NCBI RefSeq assembly: GCF_905163445.1
Contig: NC_053187.1
Location: forward strand, 6,262,001 to 6,326,000
Source of the DNA: Pararge aegeria
Taxonomy: Eukaryota; Arthropoda; Insecta; Lepidoptera; Nymphalidae
DNA: 64,000 nt
Direction: 5' to 3'
This document shows positions 46,708 to 57,619 of the stretch, piece after piece. A program made the position numbers and the translations under genes. The notes under the pieces are model-generated. The model did no database searches. It was not told the DNA's origin and was given only the letters and a program-made list of their open reading frames with translations. The stretch's first letter is position 1. Each line of letters opens with the position of its first letter.

Positions 46708-47384
46708 ATGGGGGAGGAAGACGAATACGCGTGTGTCAACAGAGCACAGTTAAAAATCAAGGACAATTCTGGAATAAAGAAGAAAAAGAAGAAGAAATCA
46801 AGTAACAAAGAAACTGAGAAAATAATCGAGAATGAAGTGAAGCAACAAATCAAACAACAAGCCAACATTGAAACCAAGACCAAAGCTGAATTGGCATTCC
46901 AGAAGATGCAGGAGAAAATGGTAATATTATAACAGCTTGATATAAGTAATAATATAAGTAAATTTGTACAGTCAAACGGCAGGCTAATTTTTAACTGTTT
47001 GACTGCCAACTTTTTGTGATTAATAGATTGTTTGTGGTTTAACAAATAAGCTTTAGGTAAAACATTAAACATTCCAAATCCAAAAAATGGCATGTAAGCC
47101 CATTGCATACAGGTCATAAAAAATACTAGGAACAGATCCTGCCCAATGTGTCGTAGGCCTCCAAAGACATGGGCAAACCCCAAATCTGTATGCGAGATCT
47201 CACTTGAAATAGACTACAATAAACATTGTATCTAATATATATATTTTTTTTTAATTTTCAGAAGAAGCAAAGAATCCAACAAAAAGCGGAGATGACACAT
47301 AAACAGAGGGTTGAGAAGTTCAATCAACACCTTGACAGTCTTACGGAGCACTTCGATATACCCAAAGTATCTTGGACTAAGTAA
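46708..47384 (+). CDS. FAM32A: FAM32A orthologue, spliceosome-associated protein (2 exons, 111 aa)
   Basis: Small nuclear protein. In the human post-catalytic spliceosome FAM32A reaches into the active site and supports exon ligation. Exons are 46708-46920 and 47262-47384, intron GT-AG in phase 0. The N-terminal part has a variable start, then a Lys stretch (residues about 24-30) and a charged helix-prone region. The C-terminal half carries the family signature: AFQKMQEKM ends exon 1, and THKQRVEKFNQHLDSLTEHF then DIPKVSWTK fills exon 2, close to the human KVSWTK end. Length matches the human protein (112 aa). The AATAAA signal at 47430-47435 lies 46 nt past the stop. A pogo-like MITE follows 127 bp after the stop. 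The 163-codon antisense frame over this gene is a shadow of its Lys-rich coding. Confidence 0.95.
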
Positions 47385-47510
47385 ATCATATTTATTTTGT
47401 TAACTTTATATTGTAAGGTATAAATTTGTAATAAATATTACTTATAAAAATATAACTCAAAAAATCCAAATAAGTTGTTTGTATGAAATCAATATTATAA
47501 AATACTAATA

Positions 47511-47924
47511 CTGTGGAATCTCCATAACTTGAACCTCGTTAAGTCAAAATCCTTAGTAAGTCGACAAAATTGCCATTCTTTTCCGCTGAATACCTAAATA
47601 CGCTGCATCTTGAATTATTTATACTTTGTAACTCGAACAAAATGTTATTTCCCTACAAAGTATTGATGATACATATTTTTACTAACTCTAATTTCAAAAA
47701 GGAATTTGGGGTTTGTTGCTTCTAATCTATTGTTTTTGTTTCGTACACGTGCAACAAATGAATACATTCATGAAACTTTCTAAGTAAAACAGAAATCGCG
47801 CCTCTGTAAGTTGAAATTTCAGCAGTTAAGTCATATGTATCTCGAAGTTCTTGTTAAGTCGAAAACTTGTTAACTCGAATTTTTTTGCATTTCCCTTGAC
47901 ATTCGAGTTATAGAGATTCCACTG
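47511..47924. mobile_element. pogo/Tigger-type MITE, 414 bp, TA target site
   Basis: Left end CTGTGGAATCTCCATAACTT and right end (reverse complement) CAGTGGAATCTCTATAACTC form terminal inverted repeats of about 24 bp with few mismatches, flanked by TA on both sides (47509-47510, 47925-47926). The interior is full of AAGTCG/AACTCGAA words and has no transposase. TIRs starting CAGT-GGA-CC/TC with a TA duplication are usual for the pogo branch of Tc1/mariner. Confidence 0.8.
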
Positions 47925-48359
47925 TACAAGCATAACTATTATATAAAGAACATAACTAGAGAAAAATCAGTGTTTAATACTCAACATTAATGAATTACTT
48001 CAATAATGCTCAATAAAATCTCTTGTTTTACAATAAACTTTGTATACATTTAGTAAATTTAACTCTGTAACTAAACCCCCTTCATATCAAAAGTTAATTT
48101 GACTGGTGGCAATTGTAATACGGCTTAGGCTGAAGCACTTTTCTACTTATCACTAATTCCTCTACTAGACCGTTCAAAAGTGTAAGTAAATGATGCAGTC
48201 TTAGATAATAGTGAGTTAATTTGTTGAAATTATTGCAGATGATAATAAATCTACTTTTAATTGCTGCATTGGCATCATCCGGCATTAGGATAATAACTAG
48301 GCACGTTTAAATCCTTCTACCCGATTTCACCAGCAAAATATTAAAATATTAAATTTCTT

Positions 48360-48420
48360 AATCATCACCGGGTTCAAACCCAGGGCCTCCCTCTTACGAG
48401 AACACTGCGCCGGGAAGGTT
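48360..48420 (-). mobile_element. SINE family 3, head fragment
   Basis: Minus strand GGGTTTGAACCCGGTG (box B) next to GAGGCCCTGGGTTTG; only the tRNA-like part is clear. Confidence 0.4.
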
Positions 48421-48537
48421 GTTTAAAATACAGATTACCATCAGGCGAGTTTGCAGCCAAGCACTGCAAAATAGGTATATTTAAAAAAAACTTATTTTTA
48501 TAATTGGAGCAGTGCATTATAGACGATAGTGATTTAG

Positions 48538-48790
48538 ACAGTCGACTGGCGTAGTAGGTAGCGACCGTGCTTTCTGAGTCCTAGGCTGTGGGTTCGAGTC
48601 CGACAACTGGAAAATGTATGTGTGATGACCATGATTGTTTTTCAGTGTCTGGGTGTTATATTATAAGTATTTAAGTGTATTATATTCATAAAAATATTCA
48701 ACAGCTATCTTAGTACCGACGACACAAGCTACTCTACTTTGGGGCTTGATGGCGATGTGTGTATTGTTGTAGTATATTTATTCATTTATT
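48538..48790 (+). mobile_element. SINE family 1, full length
   Basis: GTCGACTGGCGTAGTAGGTA (box A), GGTTCGAGTCCGACAACTGG (box B), GTGTCTGGGTGTTATATTAT, and tail TAGTATATTTATTCATTTAT. Confidence 0.75.
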
Positions 48791-49101
48791 AATTCTAAAT
48801 ATAATATAGCTGTGAGTTGTTGATGCACTCCAATACCAGCGACGCTATAGTCGAATAAACTTTAATTTGCCGTAATCTGGTAGTGAGCCAATCTTACAGA
48901 AAGCATAATCGTACTTGTACTTGCAGAAGTTTCAGATATGCTAGCTGGATAGCTAAAATCTATATCTCTATTCTCTGCCACCATAGCGTAATGGGTTAGC
49001 TTCGATCTACAATACAAATCATGAAGAATAATATAAAAGAAACAACCATAATAATCCTTGTAAATGGTATTTATTTTGGAAATAAAGATTGTAAAAAAAT
49101 T

Positions 49102-49173
49102 GGACAGATTCACATTTACATAAATGCTGTAACTTTTGGACGGATTCACATTCACATAAATGCTGTAACTTAT
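49102..49173. repeat. 36-bp tandem repeat, two units
   Basis: GGACAGATTCACATTTACAT / GGACGGATTCACATTCACAT each continue AAATGCTGTAACTT. The minus-strand 134-codon frame over it shows the repeat as SYSIYVNVN-like peptide units and is not supported as a gene. Confidence 0.9.
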
Positions 49174-50397
49174 ATTTACGTTTATCATTAAAACAGTCAT
49201 AAGAATCTTGGAAAACATATAAAGATACTTAGATAATAGCTTAGACTTATTTTTAAAATTATACATTACAGGTAAGGCACATTTACTGTTTATTCATATG
49301 AACATCTAATTTGCTCTATAAAGGCTAAATATAATAAAAGTGGTTGTAAAAAAATATTATAACCTATGATACTTTGAGATTCTTATTAATATTACTAGTT
49401 TTTCATTAATGATTTATTTACGTCATGTACAGTGTGTTAAGTGCATATCGTGGAACATCATAGAAATGTGTGTACGGCACATCTGCAAGAGAAAAATTTT
49501 ATCCCTAATAGTTCATTATATCCCCAGACGAGGGATTAAATAACACGGCTGCATGCATAAGCACAGCAACAGAGAATAGAGAAAATTCTCTCCCTGTTTA
49601 TTATTACAACTGTGCGCCAGTACTCTGAGAGTTGACCAGGCTGTGGGAGAAGGAGGTTTGTCCTTTCCCCAGTGAGAAGAATTTCTCCTGCCCACACTAG
49701 TCATGCTGGTGTGCTACATTCCAGCCCTGTCACATGTATAAGTACATATTTCAGCTCACTATCACTGAGACATATGTACAATAGAAACACAACAAACATC
49801 CATCTGTTATTTTATACATACATTGAAATGTAAACCAAATCGCTACTTATCAATGCAATCGTTGTCTGGTAGTGATTGGCTGTTGTCAAATGTGGAGTGG
49901 CATCCTATATTTCCACATCAGATCAGATTGTAAGATCCACATAAATTCCTTGTCAAATTTGAACTAGTCCGGCTAGACGGCTATTTACTTGAGAGTTTAG
50001 CAAACTAGAAAAGTGGGTTTTTTACTATTTTACCAAATTTGCACTGTAATCAACAACAAATCCTATTTTGTAACAACTTGGTTAAATTTTTTCCTAGTTG
50101 TTGATCGAGAATTGGTTGTAAGATGATAAGTTTAATAGACTAAATTTCTATGGAGTTATTAAATCATGTTTTACCTTGAAAATGGTATCAGCTTTCTAAA
50201 ACTATGAAATGTACAAAGCTGCAGTCTAATACTGAAAACACTCTCACAAACTATGACTTTAAGATCAACAAAAAGAGATAAAATTTTGAATTATTTGCAT
50301 TAGAGAGAAAAGACTTGGATACTAAGTTGTTGTCTCTCTCAAATAACGTCAAAGTTTTTTACATTTATTACATGTTTTCGTTGGGCGCTTTCTAGTT
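49174..50397. other. Intergenic DNA downstream of the 10-exon gene
   Basis: 49515-49735 is a copy of dispersed repeat D. The minus-strand gene's poly(A) signal (AATAAA, forward TTTATT at 50364-50369) lies 29 nt past its stop. Nothing else recognised. Confidence 0.45.
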
Positions 50398-53300
50398 TTA
50401 TTGTAATAGAAACCTAATTAGAACTAACAACAGCACTGGTATAAATACTTCTATCTTAGTCGCACTATTGCCTCTCCACAATGAGTAAGTGAACGAGAAG
50501 ACTTTTATGAAGTTCTCTTTGGTCGACCAGGGGTCACTGCCGTCATCGAAATGCATCGGACATTGATCCCTCTCTCTCTCGTACTCTTCCATTTCTATCG
50601 CGACTGCCGCGCCCTCTGTATAGTTCCATGATGTCACATCCTGTTGCAAATCGCAATAGGGACCCAGAGCTTGAGACATAAGAACCCTGAAATTAAATTG
50701 TTACTTTCATAATCTATTCAAATCATATACATTTTGAAGCATATTATTTATACAAAGAACTAATGAAATATTAAGATAGTACAAAGAAAGTCATAATATT
50801 TATTTGCTTATTCCAAGAGCATCTTTCAGAAATTCCTTACGGTAGATGTATACTTTCATACTTAATATCTTATTGATACATAAAAATATATTGCAGATGT
50901 ATTCACAGTGAAAACTCCAAAAACTCAATTTCAATAAAAATCTAGTTACCTGTTCAGATCAGCTCTCTGGTACACCCAACACCTGTATTTAGAGAATGGG
51001 TCCAACTCATCATACGTAATTAAATAAGACTTGAGGTTCTCCTTCCAATAACCAATACATTTCATTCTGTAATCTGGATCACTGTAGATATCTACCGGCC
51101 TGCCCAAATAGTCAACAGACAGACAATAGTTTTCCTTTACCTGTATGGTTTTTTGATCAACATCACACACTGAAAAAAGAATTTAGTTTAATATTGTCGG
51201 AGAGTTAAGTTGAAAAGTAGCAGCCAGATTCAATAGTTTCATTAGTGGATGTTTATAATATTATACGATGAACATTAAGGAAAAAACAAATCTTAGTTAT
51301 CCAATATTAACTGAAGTAACTGTCTACCCTGTACTTGTGTGCTTTGCTAGGCTAGTTATCACCATCATTTATATGTGTTTTCTATATATACTTTGGGGTC
51401 ATCCATAAATTACTTCACTCAAAAAATCATGAAATTCGCGTGACGTTATTTATGGATGCACCCTAAGTATATAGATACTTACAAATTATAGTGTAACCTA
51501 GCTTAGCAAAGCCCTGTTAAGGGTAGACAGGTGCTTCAGTCATTGTATCTGAATGCTAAAGCCAGAACAGACCTTATTCAATTTAGAAATTGGCTCCTAA
51601 TTTTTGACCAACAGGGAATTGAATATATAGAGTTAGTTGTCAGCGCGAACTTTGGAAGACCGTCAAAAAGAAAAAAGTTAATTATCTAGGGCGTGTAGAT
51701 ATAGGCTTCCAGCATCTTTGCCCATTATATATATCGGTCGCAAGAGGAAGTCTTGGTTGCGCAGTTAGAGCAATCTCTCACTGGGATCGCGAGTGCCACC
51801 CAGCTATTTAGCCTCGAGAGAGCCAACCTTCCCTAGTGGAGAGGCACTTAATGAAGAACAGGGAATCTAACCAAGATCCAAAGTTATATAAAGGTGGCAG
51901 AAATTGACTGAATGGTGATGGTGATCATTTGGTAAATCGAGGTGATTGGAAGTTGCTGGACAAGGTGTGATGGTGCTTTTTAGGTTAGTCGAGTCGAGGT
52001 GGCGTGATGGTGGAAAGGTTAACAAGACAAGCTGGCGTGAATTTGTTAAGAGTAGTTGTTCGATTTTTTTTTCTCATTTCTTTTATAGCTGTAACTCGGC
52101 AATCTGTCTTGAGACATTGCGCCGTTCGTTTGCGGGTTAAGGTAATTAAATTAGTGGATGACAAAATATTTAAACTGATATAATGTATGATGGTAATGAC
52201 TCGTACCTGAGAAATCACTTATGTTCCATTTGCAGTATAGGTTCGGACGGGGACTAAGGGTTACACCTCCAAGAATCCTAGTTTCAAATCTGACATCGCC
52301 CCTTTGAGTAAAGTTGAACTTCCCTGCGACAGGGCAACGAATGGGCGATGGATCTTTTTTGAGGAATATATCGTAACGCCATTTCTGTTTATTAGGGAAC
52401 TGCACCCATGAGCATACTGTGTGGAAGTTGCTCTGTATCATAGCTAGCCCTTTGCGGTACCTACAAACATGTTATTAAAAAATTAACAAGCAAAAGCTTA
52501 GAGCTAGGAAACATTGCTTGCAACAGTTAACTAGATTTTATACAAAATTTGTGTATATTTTAATAAAAATAACTGGTAATAGGTAAATGAGTACCATAAA
52601 CCTGGCTACCGATTATGAAATTTGGTCCAGAGTTGCATGAAACCCTCATAAGCTTGTTTCTATCAGTTGACTGGCAGTTGACCTTACTACATTGAACAAG
52701 TAGACTGTCATAACCACAGAATTAAGAACATATGTCCAAAAACACCGTGCATTATGTCCGAAAACAATGAAAACGCACAGCACGCGACACACTTCACACC
52801 CACGGAATGTTGCTAGCTCACAAAAATTTTATCCCATTTTCCCCATTTTATTGTAAAAGTTTAGAACACGAGAGCTAAAATAATTACCCAAGCCAACTGC
52901 TGAATAGTATAAAGTGACGAACCGCCTGTTCAAGAAACACTACTAAAGTGGAGTGGTTTATATGCTTCAATATTAGTCATGTACATAATTTCTGTATGAT
53001 CTAAATTCTGAGGTTATATAACCTATTAAAAACTGGCGATGTCTGTTAAGATTTTTTTTTAAATAACGCGGAAATCATGTTTTTCCCGGTATCCATCTTC
53101 TATCTCTGTACTCACCTTATAACATTGTGGTGTTGCGGTACAAAATCGAAACAGACATAATCCTTTTGGCAACCGTCAACCGTGAGTCGGGCCATCATAA
53201 CCCTCGTATCACGCTGTTCTCTATAAGCAAATAAGGAAAACAATGATTGTTAGTAAACGGGAAGGTAAGAAATTCTGTTCTCTGAAGTTTAAACTGCAAA

Positions 53301-56300
53301 AAGGTTTAAACTCAAGAATGTATGGGAATGACAGTTGAATTGATGATGGTTATGAAGATTCCTAATCATCATTATCATCATCACTCCAACCGATTGACGT
53401 CCTCTGCTGGACACAGATAGGTCTTTTGTAAGACATTCCAAAATCTAAGATCCCAAGCCGCTGGTTTCCCGCTGCTCCCAGCGACTCGTTTGATGTCATC
53501 TGTCCACTTCGATCGACCAACGCTGCTTTTACCGGTGCGGGTCGCCATTCCAACACCTTAGGACTCCCAACATCCATCGGTTCTCCAAGCAATGTGATGT
53601 GATTAAAAATTCATTTATTTCAAGTAGGCCTAATTTATAAGCACTTTTGAAACGTCAAGTAAGTCTGTTTGTAGTGACTCTACCACCGGTTCGGAAGGCA
53701 GATTCCACTGCGAAAAGCTGGCAAGAAACGCAGCAGATTGCTCTTTTCCAACATCATTTTATAGTTTAACAAACTTTAGAATTTTTCTGTTTTGTGAGAC
53801 ATGAAAACGGAGTGGCCTGCTTACAAGCAGCCTTGTCTTAAGGACTTCATCAATCGTGTAGTAACCACGATTTGTTAAATGTGTTTTAATATATTGTTTA
53901 AATTTAGCTAAAGGTAGATCTAATATTACCTTCGGTATAATATTTTAAAAGCATATACCCATCCCCAAAAAGAATTTCTGTACTTTTCTCAGACGATATG
54001 CAGATATCACTAATTTAAGTCAGATTCTAGTAAGTCGACTGTTTATATCGACTTTTTGTTTATAATTACTTATGTTTTGTTTAATAAAGATTATATTATT
54101 ATAAATATATTGCAAGGCTTCTGTAAGTATACCTATTTCGTTAAATTTGGCACGAAAGGATTAGCGTGAGTTTTTATATCGATCGCACACCTTTACATGC
54201 TATATTAATAATTATTTTATTTGGTATCAAGTTGCTTTTGCAATTTTGGTATCAAGTTACTTTTGCAATTTTGGTATCAACTCTGGTTACCTGCATACAT
54301 AAATGGTGCGCCTGTACCGTCCCTCGTCTGGATAGTAAGTTTCAATGATGTGTGTCTCGTTTATGAACACGTCAGCGTCTATATTGGCTGTGTTGATCCA
54401 CTCGCCAGAGAAATTTTGTGGTAAACGACATCCCGGCTCCACAACTTCAGCCTTAAACAGTTACACACACAAGTTAACCTTGGTTTATAGTTTAAAAAAA
54501 ACAAGAACTGTATTCACAAGATTATATTATAGAAGATGTGACAATGTCCATATTATCATAATTCCTTTCCCCATTGTACTTTTTCCCATATCATGGATGG
54601 CTTGTTTAGATACATATTTAATTTTTGCGCTGTTTTAATAGAAAAAATATAATCTTAGCTACATACCTTTACAGGAGTAACTCTGTATCTTTCTGGGGAC
54701 TTTTCCACAGTCTTCAGTGTATTACACTGTGGGGTGATAGAAGCACCAATATACAAATCATCATCTCTGTTCTTCAAGAAGCACCTGTACCGCTCATCCT
54801 TACGAGATTCCTTTGTATTGGCCACAGCAAAGAAATGGTTTTTGTTGACAAACCAATGTCCTACAGAAATAAGCAAACTTTAATCACAGTTACATTACTT
54901 ATTTTACTTACACTCCATTACTTATTATTATTACTATTTATAATAGACTAAGCAGCTTTCATAGTAAAAACCCTTTTGGTTTTTGCCCTTTTGATATTTT
55001 TCCATCATCATTTTGGTTAGTACATGTCTGCATAATGCAGAAGAAGTTTAAGCAAGAGAAAAGTGTAAAAAAATCTTACCAAGACAGCTATATTCAACAA
55101 CACCATCAAAAGTGCCAGACATACCAGGACACTGTCTGTATGTTATGTTAAACTTCTGATTGGTTATCAAGAACTGTGTACCAGCCGTCTGACATGATTT
55201 AATCTGTGCGTCTGGATGACTGCATTCACCTGTGAATCTATAACGATTCTGATAGGCAAACTGCCATACCCCTTCAAGTGATGATCTACAATTTACCTGT
55301 TGTACAAGGAAAAACATATGAAATGATCTATGAAGTCAGGTCATAAGGTCTGGCTGCCAGAGATTTGAGCCTAAGAAACTGAAGAGACCATGAATGGAAT
55401 TTGTATAGCTGATTTAAAACCACATTACTTCGATGATGCGATCCATTTTATTGTATAGATGATGCTGTCAAAGATGATTACAACTGATGGATGGTTACTA
55501 TTCATATCCTACACTCAGAGAATTTCTAAATTTAATAAGGACCTGATTGTCTATGTAATTTAAAATATAGCACTATTTTCAACATCAACCTAGACCTGGT
55601 AATACATGGAGATGACATAAAAATGAATTATAACAATGAACCAAATTGACATCCTGAAATAATTTCTAAATTCTAAAAATAAAAGGCTTGATAGAAAGGG
55701 TCATAAGGAATAATCTAGACCCCAGACAAGATTGTAATCAAAACCAAGACCTTCTGGCAGAGGTTTCTAATATGTTATGGACATGTTGTATACTACATAT
55801 ATCCATATTATTTATTATTATTCTTTAATTTCCTTTATTTGTAGTAATGCATCAATAAAGAATATAAATAAAAAAAATGTATTGCACTTACTGGAACAGA
55901 GTTCTCTGAGAATAATGTAATTAGATTCTGGTCTGGGTTAAGGCCCCTGCACACTCTTTCAACTGTTGGCTCCTCATCAGTATGCAAGTCAACACAGGGT
56001 GTTTCAATTTTCTCCAACACATTGACTGTTCTCACTATAAGCTTTACACAGTAGTAGCATTTTGTGTATTGGAACACCATTGTGTAGTTGACATGATAAT
56101 CTGCCTTTATATTTACACATGTGCCTCTGTGGAAATAAAAAAAATTGTACATTAAACATCTGATCCAATCTTCATAAAATTGAACACAGATATTACTTGA
56201 AGATACTACTTTCTTCATGAGAAATGTCTTATAGTATCTTAAGTGTATCTGTGCTCATGAATTATTCATGTGTGATGATGAAAAATAAAGGGTTTCTAGA

Positions 56301-56903
56301 AAAACTCTCTTCTGAGATAATTTGTCCTAGTTAGTGCATGTCTTTTCCTTTTCCATGCTAATTTAAATCTTTGCTACTAAATAAATAAACAGTATAACTT
56401 TTAGGAGCTTATTTCAGCATTAAAATATCTATAAGGACTGCTAATCCAGTTTAATTGCTAAATAAGTACACTAATATTTGAAACAGCTAAATTATTCAGA
56501 TTACTGGATTGGAACTTCACAATAAAATTCTATCCATTGTAAACAATTCACAAATAATTTGGCCATGTTCACATAAACGTATGAGTCATGAGTCGGACAA
56601 TATAGACTCAACTTTTAAGCAATTTATGCATGATTTGAGTGTAATAAGGGCTACTTACTTTGAAGTCATCTCACTTGCATTGATGTCAGTTATCGTTTGT
56701 TGTCCATTTTCAAAAGAGAACCACGTATTCCTTAAGACTATTGGAATAGTACATTCGGCCGAAACTGATGAAACTGCAATACAAAGATAATAATGAGATT
56801 TGGGCGTAACCTGACTATGACGATTTAACGACTAGTTTCAAACTTTCTTACCAGCACAACATAGTAATGATATGGAGAGAAATATGCATGGTAACGAGCC
56901 CAT
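50398..56903 (-). CDS. Secreted, Cys-rich, probably GPI-anchored insect protein of unknown function (10 exons, 613 aa)
   Basis: Coding exons, in transcript order: 56903-56852, 56773-56659, 56126-55892, 55296-55080, 54860-54667, 54451-54291, 53220-53116, 52460-52207, 51169-50950, 50686-50398. Every intron is GT-AG and the ten phases join into one frame of 1842 nt with stop. Residues 1 to about 22 form a signal peptide (MGSLPCIFLSISLLCCA). Four related Cys/Trp modules follow: CTIPIVLRNTWFSFENG (about 24), CRSSLEGVWQFAYQNRYRF (about 137), CRLPQNFSGEWINTAN (about 279) and CPVAGKFNFTQRGDVRFE (about 396). Each is followed by a second part with Y-x-C or C-x-x-C motifs (TKCYYCV, ERYRCF, QKDYVCF, SKYRCWVY). 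The C-terminus is a terminal hydrophobic run, VFIPVLLLVLIRFLLQ after GNSATK, as in GPI signals. The architecture matches insect proteins that, from memory, carry Pfam DUF7042-DUF7045. No function is known to me. It is head to head with NSF. Confidence 0.88.
51387..51471. mobile_element. Miniature inverted-repeat element (hairpin) in intron 8
   Basis: Arms 51387-51418 and 51440-51471 match at about 27 of 32 positions (left TATACTTTGGGGTCATCC, right reverse complement TATACTTAGGGTGCATCC), with a 21-nt loop. GTCATCCATAAATTACTTCA-type ends are familiar from insect MITEs, but the superfamily cannot be fixed from this. Confidence 0.6.
53366..53600 (-). pseudogene. Decayed RTE 3' end in intron 6
   Basis: Forward (ATCATCATTATCATCATC) then CCAACCGATTGACGTCCTCT, CTGCTGGACACAGATAGGTC. 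The minus-strand translation gives VLEWRPAP, QQRTSIG and related pieces of the RTE C-terminus, out of frame in places. Confidence 0.8.
53605..54130 (+). repeat. Dispersed repeat 'B', longest copy
   Basis: TTCATTTATTTCAAGTAGGC, AAGCACTTTTGAAACGTCAA, GACTCTACCACCGGTTCGGA, AGAAACGCAGCAGATTGCTC, then a further 350 bp (GAGTGGCCTGCTTACAAGCA, GTAACCACGATTTGTTAAAT) that the other copies lack. It abuts the RTE remnant, so one landed at the edge of the other. Confidence 0.55.
54221..54280. repeat. 25-bp tandem repeat beside a splice donor
   Basis: Two full units and a 10-bp partial of TTGGTATCAAGTTGCTTTTG + CAATT (second unit has A for G in GTTACTT). The array ends 10 bp from the exon 6 boundary at 54291, inside the start of intron 6 (minus-strand gene). 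Confidence 0.9.
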
Positions 56904-57619
56904 ATCAATAGGACATTTATATAATTACTATGAATAATAAAAATTACGGTGAAGTTTGCAAATCAAACCACCGAACTTTTTATTTTTATGTTAGGGAACG
57001 TCGTGTTTACAATAATTACCACAGATTTAATATAATATATACGTTCATAAAGGTAAAATGTTTCTCTGAGGTTTACCTTACTGTTCTGCGGTCTTGTTCC
57101 GAGCAAATACAATCACTAAGTTCTACGACATGCCCCGTTTATTTGTAAGGTTCTTAAGGTGTAAGCGTAAACAAGTGGAAACAAAAACACTTATAATGAA
57201 GAATGTACTTAAATAATTACCGTATAATATAAGGATAAAGACTCCAATCAAAGTATGAAAAATTAACGACAATAAATTTAAAAATTAAAAGTTGTGTCAA
57301 CTATATAGTTTTTAGTTTCAAATAGTATGTTTTTAGTTTCAAATAGTAGTCAGAGAAGATATAAACAATTCATCGACGGCTTCAATATTTTCATTTTTTA
57401 TCATGGCAATACCCATTTTGCAGTATTGATCCATTCAGCCAATAGTTTCAGCCAAAATATTTCACTGCAGTCCCTTGTTCACCCATTCGCTGTTTCAATG
57501 GGGGATAGAAAAACCAAAGCAGACCATTGATTCCGCGTTGACGTCACGTCGATGAACGTGAATCATTATTGTCAAAACATTACCGTGTATTTTAAAAAAA
57601 TACAAGAAATATTTTAAAA
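56904..57619. promoter_or_regulatory. Divergent promoter region between the 10-exon gene and NSF
   Basis: 716 bp separates the two start codons. Near NSF are TGACGTCA (57539-57546) and ATTATTGTCAAAACATTACC. A 21-bp direct duplication (GTTTTTAGTTTCAAATAGTA) lies at 57308-57349. No TATA box at a convincing distance on either side. It could be one bidirectional promoter or two independent ones. Confidence 0.45.

Noticed and set aside
46692..47183. 163-codon minus-strand open frame
   Set aside because: It is antisense to FAM32A. The Phe/Leu/Ile/Ser-rich product is the complement of a Lys/Glu/Gln-rich coding region and its intron.
48862..49266. 134-codon minus-strand frame with repeated peptide units
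   Set aside because: The repeat comes from a 36-bp tandem duplication; the rest is AT-driven Ile/Tyr/Lys with no splice or promoter support.
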